From positions 62,001 through 126,000 of the forward strand of contig CAXXWT010000009.1 of the NCBI GenBank assembly GCA_963674685.2: a stretch of 64,000 nucleotides of DNA. Reading direction: 5' to 3'. The DNA is from G963674685 sp963674685 (GTDB taxonomy: Bacteria > Lernaellota > Lernaellaia > JACKCT01). Positions 35,134 through 43,702 of this stretch are shown one piece after another. A program made the translations under genes and the position numbers. Numbering within the stretch: position 1 is the first letter of the stretch; every line of letters starts with the position of its first letter. The notes under the pieces were generated by a model, which saw nothing but the letters and a program-made list of their open reading frames with translations, had not been told where the DNA came from and ran no database searches.

Positions 35134-36591
35134 TTAGTTGATCGATCCCAGGATTGTATTTTCGTATGTGAAAATCATACTCAGATTGTGGGAGCCGCTG
35201 TTGGATACAAACAGCACATCATACCTGGGGTCAAGATAATACGGCGTCGCGACGATATCGCCCGGAACCCGGCCCACGGGGACCGGCGCCGTGCCCACGT
35301 CGACTTGAAAGTAAAATGTATCGCCGTCGGAGGCGTGATTGCCTTCGTCCCGGATGAAGAACCCCAGGGCGCCGTTGTCGGTTTCATAATACTGGTTGCT
35401 GATCGCGCGGCCTTCCTGGAGGCTTGAGCGCGTGCCGCGGATCGTCCATTCTTCGGCGTCCTCGTGGTAGACCACTTCAAACTGCTCGTTGCGCACGCGG
35501 CAGTCCTTGACTTCGACGCGCTCAAGTTTCGTGTCCGACGGCGGCCACTCGTCCCGGTGAAATATTCTGCCGACCCATGAATTGCACAGGCGCATCGTGT
35601 CGACATCGTACGTGTAGACGTATCCGTTGTTCGAACTGATGTAAAAGTTTTCCCCGTCGCCTGTTCCGACAATGCCCGTCGGCGCGTCGGGAATGGTGAT
35701 GTCCGTATCGAGAAGGACGGGATCGCCTTCGAGTTCGATCACGTGAAGTTCGGGGGGATCGGAATTGATGACGTATAGCGTGTTTTCGTATTTATCCATT
35801 GCCATGCCGCGCAGAATCCCGCCGATGTCCAGCGTTTGATCAACGTTAAGAGTCAGGCTTTGCCCGTCGATAAAGTAAATTCTGCCTTCGGCGGTCGCCA
35901 CGAAGAGCTTGTCGCCTTCGGCCGTGACCAGCAGGCTGGTCGGTTCTTCGCCCAAGTCGATTTGAGCGAACTGCTCGCCGGTTGCGGAATCCAGGACGAG
36001 GATGCTGAAGTTGTCTCTGTCCGCGATGAACACGGGAACGGATGAGCCGCTGCGCGCCGGCCGCTTTTGGATGGCGATGTCCCCGGCGCGGACGACGGCG
36101 TCCAGTTCATCCACTTCGATGTCGTAGCGCAGATATCTTTGGCCTTCGTCGCCGAACTCGATGAGAACGTCGAAAACGCCGGGAGTCCGTCCGGCCCAGC
36201 CGGACACAACGCGCACCCTGTCGAGCCAGGCGTCGGTCACGAAGAGCTTGTCGCCTTCGGGCGTCAGGGCGATGTCATAAGGCGCGCGGCCGACCCGGAT
36301 AACGTCGGTGTCGTCGATGTCGTTTGTGTGCGCGGATAAAACGCTATATCGCTGCGCGTTGATCACAGCGATGGTCCCGCCGTGGCTGTTGGCGACGAAA
36401 AGATAATGCCCGTATGGATCAAGAAAGTTTTGCGCCACGGCCAAGCGCGTCGGGCCGGCGAAGCGATCCTGTCCCCCGGAATAGGATGTCCCGCCGCCCC
36501 CGCACGTCATCATCGCCGCCGCCCCCGCGAGCATCAGGGCGATGAGCAGGAAATATGCCGCCAGTCGGCGCCGGTCTACGGAATAACCCAT
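35134..36591 (-). CDS. Exported YVTN-type beta-propeller protein
   Basis: 485 aa. The N-terminus is a signal sequence (AAYFLLIALMLAGAAAMMTC) followed by Gly/Ser-rich text; the TCGGGG might be a lipidated Cys, though MMTC is not a canonical lipobox. The rest consists of propeller blades: HYLFVANSHGGTIAVINAQR, APYDIALTPEGDKLFVTDAWLDRVRVV, PTSLLVTAEGDKLFVATAEGRIYFIDG, NTLYVINSDPPELHVIELE, DVLFVSNSGSHNLSMI. Such domains bind proteins or ligands; an enzymatic role is not indicated. It overlaps the upstream propeller gene by 16 bp, so the two are translated from one message and may form a pair. Its stop lies 3 bp from the end of the group IIC intron, which has cut it off from the terminator that may have served both convergent genes. 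Confidence 0.85.
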   Translation of the reverse strand: MGYSVDRRRLAAYFLLIALMLAGAAAMMTCGGGGTSYSGGQDRFAGPTRLAVAQNFLDPYGHYLFVANSHGGTIAVINAQRYSVLSAHTNDIDDTDVIRVGRAPYDIALTPEGDKLFVTDAWLDRVRVVSGWAGRTPGVFDVLIEFGDEGQRYLRYDIEVDELDAVVRAGDIAIQKRPARSGSSVPVFIADRDNFSILVLDSATGEQFAQIDLGEEPTSLLVTAEGDKLFVATAEGRIYFIDGQSLTLNVDQTLDIGGILRGMAMDKYENTLYVINSDPPELHVIELEGDPVLLDTDITIPDAPTGIVGTGDGENFYISSNNGYVYTYDVDTMRLCNSWVGRIFHRDEWPPSDTKLERVEVKDCRVRNEQFEVVYHEDAEEWTIRGTRSSLQEGRAISNQYYETDNGALGFFIRDEGNHASDGDTFYFQVDVGTAPVPVGRVPGDIVATPYYLDPRYDVLFVSNSGSHNLSMIFTYENTILGSIN

Positions 36592-37700
36592 ATGTACTCC
36601 TTCGACGCCGAATCGATCAGGCTGACGTTGTGGGAACGGAAGTTGGATACGAAAACCCAGTATTGGCCTTCGACATCCGTGTCGGCGGGCGCCATGGCGA
36701 TGTCATAGGGGCCGTCGCCGACGGTGATGACCTCCAGAGCCGCGTGCGTGTGCGTGTCGTATGCGTAAACATTGTTGGACGTGTAGTTGGTGACCCATAC
36801 CTCTTCGCCGTCGGGCGTGACGCGCACCGCGGTCGGTTTGTAATCCGTCGGGAGCAGGTCGACGACCGCTTCTTCCGGATAATCGGGCATTTTCGACGTA
36901 TCGATGACCAGCAGGGATTCCGGGTTTCTCGCGGCGATGAAAGCCCAGCGCCCGTCGGGAGTGAAATCCACGCCCCGCGTGTCGTTTCCGACGCCGTGCA
37001 TATAACTTCCCAGGGCGAAATCCGTGACGTAGCGATTTTCCACGATGTCGATGAGCGCCACCGAGCCGATGCCCTTGTTCGTCACGTAGGCGTATGATCC
37101 GCCGGGCTGCAGGGCGATGTCGTTGATGCCCCAGCTGATCTGCTCGTTTTTGATGAGCCGCCGCTCCACCAGATCCACAATGGACAGATCGCCGCTGCCC
37201 ACGGCGGTGACGTACAGAGTTTTTTCGTCGGGGGAAAGGACGACGCCGAAAGGCTCGATGCCGACTTTGATCCCCTGATCGCCGTCCTGGTCCGGTTCGA
37301 GGTCTATGATCCGCGGGTCGGCGGGATCGCCCAGATCAATCAGCATGATGCTGCTGCTGCGGCGATTCGCCAGGTAACCGATGGTTCCCTCGGCGTTTAT
37401 GGCCATCTGGCCGATGTATGACGAGGTTTCGAGCCTTTGAATGATGCAGTCGTTCCGGTTGATGAGACTGCGTGGGATGTCGATTACGGCGATGGCGCCC
37501 CTCTTGTCGCCCGACAGATCGAAGTTGGCGTTCATCACGTAGGCGTAGTCGCCGTTGACGGCGACGCTGACCGGAGAGTCGATGGCTCCCCCGGCGCCGT
37601 CGTATTCGTCGGTGTCCGTCGTGCAACCGGCGCCGTAAACGCACAGAAGAACCGCTGAAATTATCAGGGCGTTTTTGATTTTCCGTTTCCTTGTTTTCAT
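36576..37700 (-). CDS. YVTN-type beta-propeller lipoprotein
   Basis: 374 aa. A lipoprotein signal ends VYGAGC (Cys26), then seven or so blades with the repeat pattern of YVTN proteins: VSVAVNGDYAYVMNANF, MAINAEGTIGYLANRRSSSIMLIDL, FGVVLSPDEKTLYVTAVGSGDLSIVDL, IALQPGGSYAYVTNKGIGSVALIDI, TPDGEEVWVTNYTSNNVYAYDTHTH, YWVFVSNFRSHNVSLID. It is the first gene of a two-gene unit with 35134-36591, a paralogue with which it overlaps. Likely a lipid-anchored scaffold or receptor in the envelope. The ligand is unknown. Its first residues (MKTRKRKIKN) give the basic start expected for export. Confidence 0.88.
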   Translation of the reverse strand: MKTRKRKIKNALIISAVLLCVYGAGCTTDTDEYDGAGGAIDSPVSVAVNGDYAYVMNANFDLSGDKRGAIAVIDIPRSLINRNDCIIQRLETSSYIGQMAINAEGTIGYLANRRSSSIMLIDLGDPADPRIIDLEPDQDGDQGIKVGIEPFGVVLSPDEKTLYVTAVGSGDLSIVDLVERRLIKNEQISWGINDIALQPGGSYAYVTNKGIGSVALIDIVENRYVTDFALGSYMHGVGNDTRGVDFTPDGRWAFIAARNPESLLVIDTSKMPDYPEEAVVDLLPTDYKPTAVRVTPDGEEVWVTNYTSNNVYAYDTHTHAALEVITVGDGPYDIAMAPADTDVEGQYWVFVSNFRSHNVSLIDSASKEYIWVIP

Positions 37701-37785
37701 TTTCGTCCATTTCGCTCGCGTCGGACCGGGGGAGTATAAGGAGGGCTTTTATTGATTGTCAATTGCGTGGCCCGGACGACTCGCG

Positions 37786-39153
37786 TCAAATTCGTTTTTT
37801 CACCCATCCGCCGCGGGAAAAGGCCCAGGAGACCAAAATGCCTTTCACAATGCTCGTGCCGCTGAGAGCCCACCAGACTCCTTCGATTCCCATGCCCGCG
37901 TGCTGCGACCAGGCGGCGATAGGCCAGCGGGCCAGCGTCAGCGGAAAAACTATGGCCATGGGAGTCCATGTGACGCCGGCGCCGGCGAAAGCGCCGACGT
38001 AAATCAACTCGACGGCCATGAAGACCTCGGACCATCCGACAATGCGCAGATAAACGGATCCGGCCTTGACGACCGCCGGATCCTCGGTGATGAGACTTAC
38101 GATGAGTTCCGGCTTTATCAGCATGATCGCCGATAGAATCAACACCGGCGCCAGGAAGATTTTCACGCCGGCCCATGGCGCTTTGCGGGCGCGCTCGATA
38201 TTCCCGGCGCCGAGGTTCTGACCCACGAGGGGCCGCATGGCGATTCCGATGCCGATGGCGCCGAAAAATACCAGCCCTTCAACCGTATGGCCCACGCGCA
38301 AGGCCGCGACCTGCTCCGTACCGTGAATCGTCGTATAGCGCGTCAGAAGCATGTAGATCACCGGGAACATGAGGCCTTCGACGGCGGTGGGCAGTCCGAT
38401 GATGGAAATTTTCTTGAGCAGTTTCCAGTCGATGCCCCATGATCCGTGGGGCCGGGCCATGAATGAAGGGAAGCGGGGTGAGAACAGGACATACATCGCG
38501 AACACGACGAAAACAGCCCGCGATCCCAAAACGGCGATGCCGGCGCCCGTTACATCCATTTTCGGAGCGCCGAATTTACCCAGCATGAGAGTATAGTCCA
38601 GGATGAAATGCGTTATCAGGGCCAGGGCCATGAAATACATGGGCTTTCTGGTGTCGCCCAGAGCCTGGAATATCTGGCTCGATGTCATGGATAAGTAAAT
38701 AAGCGGCGAGGCGATCAGAGCCATGTACAGATAACTCAATCCCGCGCGCGTGACTTCCTCGCTCGTACGCATTACGTCCGAAAACACGAAAGGTCCGATG
38801 ATCCTGAACAGCAGACCGAAAACAAGCGAAGCGATCAGGGTCATGGCAAGACCCTGGTATGCCGCGTGTTCAGCTGCTATTCGATTTCCTTCTCCGATGC
38901 GCCGGGCGATGACGGCGCCGATTCCGATGGAGATCAGGTTTGACAAGCCGATCATACTCCAGACAAAAAATTGCCCGGTGGACAGACCTGCCAGGGAGAC
39001 GGCGCCTAGTTCTCCCGCAATTTTGGTGTCGATGAAATTGAAGGAAGAGATCAGGTACATTGTGCCCATGGCGGGCAGGGCGAGTTTGAGCGTAGTCGGC
39101 CCCAGCGGGGCGTCGCCTGCGATTTGGTCGGTGAAAGAAAGGATTTTTTTCAT
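37786..39153 (-). CDS. MATE-family efflux transporter
   Basis: 455 aa membrane protein with about 12 hydrophobic segments in two similar halves. Family marks are GPTTLKLALPAMGTMYLISSFNFIDTKIAGELGAVSLAG at the N-terminus, IGIGAVIARRIGEGN in the second/third helix region, QALGDTRKPMYF and, in the second half, GIGIAMRPLVGQNLGAGN, matching the paired (G)QN.GA.. motifs of MATE pumps. These proteins expel cationic drugs or metabolites using Na+ or H+ gradients. The ATG at 39153 is taken; a GTG at 39165 is an alternative, and neither has a strong ribosome site. Single gene, separated from the propeller genes by 85 bp. The substrate cannot be deduced. Confidence 0.93.
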   Translation of the reverse strand: MKKILSFTDQIAGDAPLGPTTLKLALPAMGTMYLISSFNFIDTKIAGELGAVSLAGLSTGQFFVWSMIGLSNLISIGIGAVIARRIGEGNRIAAEHAAYQGLAMTLIASLVFGLLFRIIGPFVFSDVMRTSEEVTRAGLSYLYMALIASPLIYLSMTSSQIFQALGDTRKPMYFMALALITHFILDYTLMLGKFGAPKMDVTGAGIAVLGSRAVFVVFAMYVLFSPRFPSFMARPHGSWGIDWKLLKKISIIGLPTAVEGLMFPVIYMLLTRYTTIHGTEQVAALRVGHTVEGLVFFGAIGIGIAMRPLVGQNLGAGNIERARKAPWAGVKIFLAPVLILSAIMLIKPELIVSLITEDPAVVKAGSVYLRIVGWSEVFMAVELIYVGAFAGAGVTWTPMAIVFPLTLARWPIAAWSQHAGMGIEGVWWALSGTSIVKGILVSWAFSRGGWVKKRI

Positions 39154-39309
39154 CTCGGCGCGCACCGTATCAGAATAATGATGAGCTTGTCATGAGCCGC
39201 GGCGCGGGGCCATGCGATTTATTCTTCATTTCCTTGAGGATCGCTTGCACTTGACCTGGCCCGACGGCTTTCATAAATTGCCCGCCGAGTTATCCTTAAT
39301 GGCGGCGGC

Positions 39310-39744
39310 ATGACGGATTTGATAAAAAACGAACTGGCCTGGAGGAGCTGGCCGATCATCGACCGGCCGCGCACTCTTTTACTCGTCATACCGATTTTTA
39401 TCGCCACGCTGGCCGCCGTTTATATTTTCAGCGCCGAAATTCCGTGGATATTCATCGCCGCGCTCATCCTGACTTTCGGCCTCCGCGAGTACTTTTTGCC
39501 GGTTCGTTATTCGATCGGCGAAAGCGGCGTGGCCGTGCATTATCTTTTATGGAAACGCCCGAGGCCCTGGAGCGAAGTGCGGCGCGTGGTGGTTTCCAAG
39601 CATGGAGTTTTTCTTTCTCCCTTCCCGGGGCCGAGCCGACTGGAAAGCTATCGCGGTTTGTATTTGCGTTTTGCCGATAACCGCGATCAAGTCATCCAAG
39701 CTCTCAATCGGTTTCTGGAAGAATCGTTGAAGGTTGAAGGCTGA
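39310..39744 (+). CDS. Small membrane protein of unknown function
   Basis: 144 aa with two membrane helices near the N-terminus (TLLLVIPIFIATLAAVYIF and IPWIFIAALILTFGL), then a soluble part with beta-strand text: PVRYSIGESGVAVHYLLWKRPRPWSEVRRVVVSKHGVFLSPF and GLYLRFADNRDQVIQALNRFLEE. This layout resembles bacterial PH-like (YdbT/DUF304-type) membrane proteins, where the PxxYSI..GV.......W.EV....... pattern is usual. It is transcribed divergently from the MATE gene. The role is unknown. Confidence 0.68.
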   Translation: MTDLIKNELAWRSWPIIDRPRTLLLVIPIFIATLAAVYIFSAEIPWIFIAALILTFGLREYFLPVRYSIGESGVAVHYLLWKRPRPWSEVRRVVVSKHGVFLSPFPGPSRLESYRGLYLRFADNRDQVIQALNRFLEESLKVEG

Positions 39745-39797
39745 AAGTCAGTAGTCCCGCTGGCGGCATGGACAAGCTTCTTTGGCCCGAGTCCTTG

Positions 39798-39823
39798 TCC
39801 GCCGAAGCCTTGGCGAAGGCGGA
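39798..39823. repeat. Dispersed short palindromic repeat
   Basis: TCCGCC (39798-39803) and GGCGGA (39818-39823) enclose GAAGCCTTGGCGAA. This matches the short repeat that codes for AFAKASAD-type peptides when it falls in genes of many environmental genomes. Here it is intergenic, between a small membrane protein gene and the 3' end of the HD-GYP gene. Confidence 0.6.
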
Positions 39824-39900
39824 TGCGAGGGCGCTTGTGCGTGCTGAGTCATATTTTATTCTCGATGAACCATAAATGTTTCTTCCAGGAAGAACCATTT

Positions 39901-41880
39901 TTAAGAATCATCGCCGTGCAGAACCTTCAGAATGGTTCCGGAACTCGTCTTGATCTCATCGGCGATTTCCCGGGCGAGATTTGCCTTGTCCTGCGCGTTT
40001 TTCGCCAGGAGGCTTTGGCCGGCCAGCATCACGGCAATTACCGGACTCATTTTCCGAAGCAGTTCGAGATCATCGTTGCCGAAGGCCTCGCGGCTGGAGG
40101 AATATAAAGTCATCACGCCCTGCGGCTGTTGCGCGACGGACAAAGGCAGCGACAGGCAGGAAAGATACGGGACGGCGGCTTTTTCTACGTTGGCGAATTC
40201 CTGATCCGGCGGAGGAACGACAACGGGCATTTGGCACTGATAAGCCCAACCGCTGACTCCGGTTCCTACGCGCATGTCGTTGCTGGAAAGAAACTCGGCG
40301 TCCAGGCCGTCCACGATGGCGGGACAAAGCAACATGCCGGTATGATCGGGCAGGTAGATAACCAGGGCGGAGTAGGGGATGACTTCCGAGACCGATGACG
40401 CGACGTGCTTCAATGCGTCATCGAGTTCGGAATCTTCCAAGAGCACCCCCGAGAGTCCGCGATAGAGTTTGAACTCCCGTTGCGCCTTTTTCTCATCGCC
40501 GCCCATTCGAGGATCGATGAACATTTCCGGACTCAGGTTTGTCGCCTTGACGATATCCATGATGCGGCTGTCCACCATTTCCATGCCCTGTTCCATTTCA
40601 TGAATATGGTCCAGAAACACGGCGGTGATATTCGGATCGAGGGTTATGCCCTTTTCATGCTGCATGATTTCCATGACCTTGCTGCGTTCCATTTTGGGAC
40701 GGTACGGACGATCCGACCTGATGGCGTCGTAGACATCGGCTACGGTGATGATCCGGCTTTCCAGGGGGATTTCCTGGCCGGCCAGGCCGTCCGGGTATCC
40801 GCGGCCGTTCCACTTCTCGTGATGATGGCGGACGATTTTGGCCACGGGGAATTTTAGGGGCAGATTCTTGGCCATTTCCGCGCCGAGAATGGAATGCGCC
40901 TTCATGACGGTGAATTCCTGGTCCGTGTACTTGCCGGGCTTTTTCAGGATCGCGTCGGGGATGGCGATTTTGCCGATGTCGTGAACCAGGGCCGCCAGGG
41001 AAAGCCCTTTGAGCTGTTCTTCATCCGTGATGCCCATGGCTTTCGCCAGGCCGACGGTCAGATGACGGACCCGGTGGACGTGGCCGTGCGTGTACGGATC
41101 CTTGGCGTCAATCGTCAAAGCCAGGGATTGAACCGTGGACAGCAGAACTCCCTCCAGTTCCTTGATGTGAAGGCGGGCCGATTCTTCTTTGGCCAGGTAG
41201 ACTTTCTGCGTGAAGTATAAAAGCGCCACCAGCGGGATCGTGACCACGAAACCCAAAGGCCCCGACTGCCAATCCATGATCAACAGCAGCGTGGCGATGG
41301 ACGCGCAGCTTATATAACCAATGCCGGTGGGCAGGAAGTTTTTAAACCAGAATTTAATCAGGTTTAGCTTTTCCGACAGGCATATGGCGATGGAAATCGT
41401 CATGGTGTTCGTAAAGTAATAAGCCAGAGTCATGGCGATGATCGGCAGGACGTAAGAGGCGCTGCTTTGCGTTTGCACCATGAAAACGGATTTGGCGGTG
41501 ATAAAAGCGATAAATGCGATGAATATGGAAACTACGCCGCCGGCGATATTGAAGGGGATTTTGAAGAGGGTGGAGCGCTTGACGTTGAAAACCGTTTGGA
41601 TGAACTGGGCGATGGTCTCGGCGATCAGCGCAGGAATCAATCCGTAGAGCATGAGGATGACGAAAATAAAAGCGGTGTTCAGCGAGATGTGCACGCTGGA
41701 GAAGGGGATTTTAACCGTCATCCGGGCGGTGGCCACGGCCAGAGCGAAGTATATGGCCAGGGAAATATCCGGGCTGCGAAACAGGAGATAAGCAGGGGAA
41801 ATGTACACCACGTACACCGCGCAGAGCGTTAGAAAAGCGATGTAAAGTTTCGTGGCCAATGGAAGATTGCGATAACCCAT
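39901..41880 (-). CDS. Membrane HD-GYP domain protein with GAF domain
   Basis: 659 aa. Residues 1-235 hold about eight membrane helices, a sensory unit of MASE-like type. About 250-430 is an HD-GYP domain: VHRVRHLTVGLAKAMG, AALVHDIGKIAIPDAILKKPG (the HD pair), HHEKWNGRGYPDGLAGQEIPLESRIITVADVYDAI (the GYP and following Asp). This is the complete active-site set of HD-GYP phosphodiesterases, which hydrolyse cyclic di-GMP. A GAF-like domain follows (about 470-640). The protein thus likely lowers cyclic di-GMP in response to a membrane or GAF signal, linking to motility; flagellar genes lie 18 kb away. A GAGAAGG ribosome site precedes the ATG. Single gene. Confidence 0.93.
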   Translation of the reverse strand: MGYRNLPLATKLYIAFLTLCAVYVVYISPAYLLFRSPDISLAIYFALAVATARMTVKIPFSSVHISLNTAFIFVILMLYGLIPALIAETIAQFIQTVFNVKRSTLFKIPFNIAGGVVSIFIAFIAFITAKSVFMVQTQSSASYVLPIIAMTLAYYFTNTMTISIAICLSEKLNLIKFWFKNFLPTGIGYISCASIATLLLIMDWQSGPLGFVVTIPLVALLYFTQKVYLAKEESARLHIKELEGVLLSTVQSLALTIDAKDPYTHGHVHRVRHLTVGLAKAMGITDEEQLKGLSLAALVHDIGKIAIPDAILKKPGKYTDQEFTVMKAHSILGAEMAKNLPLKFPVAKIVRHHHEKWNGRGYPDGLAGQEIPLESRIITVADVYDAIRSDRPYRPKMERSKVMEIMQHEKGITLDPNITAVFLDHIHEMEQGMEMVDSRIMDIVKATNLSPEMFIDPRMGGDEKKAQREFKLYRGLSGVLLEDSELDDALKHVASSVSEVIPYSALVIYLPDHTGMLLCPAIVDGLDAEFLSSNDMRVGTGVSGWAYQCQMPVVVPPPDQEFANVEKAAVPYLSCLSLPLSVAQQPQGVMTLYSSSREAFGNDDLELLRKMSPVIAVMLAGQSLLAKNAQDKANLAREIADEIKTSSGTILKVLHGDDS

Positions 41881-42171
41881 TTTTTTAACCTTCTCTTTTC
41901 GAGGACGACTCCCGCATCAATTCACAAAATCCGGCGACCCGAAACTTTGCGGTCGCGAATTCACGATTTTGCGGAGAGGAAAATAGTTAAAGTATTTTCT
42001 AACTTATCCTCGTAAGTACTTATATTACATGGATTATTTTGCAATGTCCATGACTTTTTCCGATGATAAACCGGCTTCGAGGAAGGGAGATTTTCACTAT
42101 ATGTAGCGCAAAAACCAAATATGAACACTACATAGTGAGTTTGGCAGATAAATTAAAATATTTAACACAAA

Positions 42172-42205
42172 TACAACAAAACGGGAAGCTCTTTCAAGCT
42201 TCCCG
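42172..42205 (-). terminator. Intrinsic terminator of the 66-bp-repeat gene
   Basis: On the minus strand CGGGAAGCT pairs with AGCTTCCCG (42205-42197 with 42190-42182) across a 6-nt loop, followed by GTTTTGTTGT. It lies 76 bp past the stop codon of the repeat gene. The rest of the 400-bp gap 41881-42280 has the HD-GYP ribosome site near 41890 and AT-rich text without a recognised gene. Confidence 0.82.
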
Positions 42206-42280
42206 CCTGCGAATGATTTTCAGGGTCAGATCTTTTTCACTTTGCCGGCATTGAAAAGCGAATCAAAAAATGACCGGTTT

Positions 42281-42985
42281 CTAGACAATGAAAGAAACCG
42301 GATTGACGGCCATGATATGAATCTGGAGCCACTGAACGATGCCGGTCCAGCTTGCGCCCGCGATGAGGACGGGATCGATGAACAGGTTGTTGAACCAGGT
42401 GATGATTCCCGTCCAGCTTGCGCCCGCGACGAACACGGGATCGATGAACAGGTTGTTGAACCAGGTGATGATTCCCGTCCAGCTTGCGCCCGCGACGAAC
42501 ACGGGATCGATGAACAGGTTGTTGAACCAGGTGATGATTCCCGTCCAGCTCGCGCCGGCGACGAACACGGGATCGATGAACAGGTTGTTGAACCAGGTGA
42601 TGATTCCCGTCCAGCTCGCGCCGGCGACGAACACGGGATCGATGAACAGGTTGTTGAACCAGGTGATGATTCCCGTCCAGCTCGCGCCGGCGACGAACAC
42701 GGGATCGATGAACAGGTTGTTGAACCAGGTGATGATGCCCGTCCAGCTTGCGCCCGAGACGATCACGGGATCGATGAACAGGTTGTTGAACCAGGTGATG
42801 ATGCCCGTCCAGCTTGCGCCGGCGACCTGCGTCGTATCGAGTGTGGCTAAATCCTGGGCTTGGGTGTTTGTCGGCAGATTCGCCGCGGAGAGGAAGAGCA
42901 GTTCCCCGAGGAAAACCAGCATGACAAGGATGGCAAAACGTTTTTGGATCTGTGTCGTGTCTGAATTCGAAAAAAAGTTTTTCAT
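42281..42985 (-). CDS. Secreted/membrane protein of seven 22-residue Trp-rich repeats
   Basis: 234 aa from the ATG at 42985, which follows GAGAGGG; an upstream in-frame ATG would add 34 residues without a ribosome site. An export signal or anchor (FAILVMLVFLGELLFLSA, about 18-35) is followed by a short spacer and seven tandem units GASWTGIITWFNNLFIDPV + FVA/IVS/LIA, then a partial eighth (GASWTGIVQWLQ). Units are identical except for two or three residues at the joint. The repeat is strongly hydrophobic and aromatic with only one Asp per unit, unusual for a soluble repeat protein, so it may lie in or on a membrane or self-assemble. It has its own terminator. No homologous family was recognised. 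Confidence 0.75.
   Translation of the reverse strand: MKNFFSNSDTTQIQKRFAILVMLVFLGELLFLSAANLPTNTQAQDLATLDTTQVAGASWTGIITWFNNLFIDPVIVSGASWTGIITWFNNLFIDPVFVAGASWTGIITWFNNLFIDPVFVAGASWTGIITWFNNLFIDPVFVAGASWTGIITWFNNLFIDPVFVAGASWTGIITWFNNLFIDPVFVAGASWTGIITWFNNLFIDPVLIAGASWTGIVQWLQIHIMAVNPVSFIV
42373..42834 (-). repeat. Seven tandem 66-bp units
   Basis: Period 66 bp, marked by GATCGATGAACAGG at 42373, 42439, 42505, 42571, 42637, 42703 and 42769. Units differ by single bases (for example GCTTGCGCCC versus GCTCGCGCCG), so the array is young or homogenised. Because 66 is a multiple of 3, all six frames stay open for long stretches, which creates spurious ORFs. Confidence 0.95.
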
Positions 42986-43702
42986 AATGACCCTCTCTTG
43001 CTGTTTGACGCGTCGGTTATCATTCATGTTTTCAATCGTTCGATGCGCGCACTTACGGCGTCCACGCAAACCATGCGCACATTGCAAAAGCTCTGCTCGT
43101 ATTTTAGGCTCTTTTAAGAATCGATTCTTTTATTGCCGAATTTGCCTGCAAAGGACTCCGGATGTCCTTGACGAGCACCTATTGAGCAACAGGCGTGCCA
43201 AAATTGAGATCGCTTTTTATTAATGGAGACTTAAGGCAGGAAAGCTAAAGTGAGACTTTAAGTTTTTACTGAAGGGGTCATCATTGTAAATGCGTGAAAT
43301 ATATTATGAATTTTGATGCTTAATGGATTTACTTTAAAAATTTCCAAAAAAAAATAACTCTGCTGAAACCCTAAGTTTTTTCAATTAGAAAGAGCATTAT
43401 TTTAGGAAAGAAATGCATCGGCACGGCATTTTTTATCAATATTCCGCCGAAAAGACGTCTGGCCTCATATTTTGTGTCGAAATTTTGTCGGATGACTTAC
43501 TGGATACTGATTTTTCAGATTTATTGCGTCGAAGAGAATAAAACTAACTTGACAGTTTTTTATTTTTTCTTTTTCAATATCTTCATAACTAATTGATTGC
43601 AATAGGAAATATTTTGATTTGGCGTCCTTGCGAAATATTCTGACATAATTTTGACGCTTGTTTTTGTTTGAAAGTTGTCGCAATTCTGACGAATTTCTCC
43701 GA
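42986..43702. other. AT-rich intergenic region
   Basis: 717 bp upstream of the 66-bp-repeat gene and downstream of the FN3 protein gene. It contains the perfect 14-bp palindrome AAGAATCGATTCTT (43116-43129), a possible regulator site, and many A/T runs. A short open frame at 43465-43752 has no ribosome site and overlaps the FN3 gene, so no gene is called. Confidence 0.5.

Noticed and set aside
42373..42834. Tandem array as a possible CRISPR
   Set aside because: Units are directly adjacent with no unique spacers, and the array is coding; no cas genes are present.
42339..43223. 294-codon plus-strand frame across the 66-bp repeats
   Set aside because: The 66-bp period keeps all frames open; only the minus strand has a ribosome site, an export signal and a terminator.
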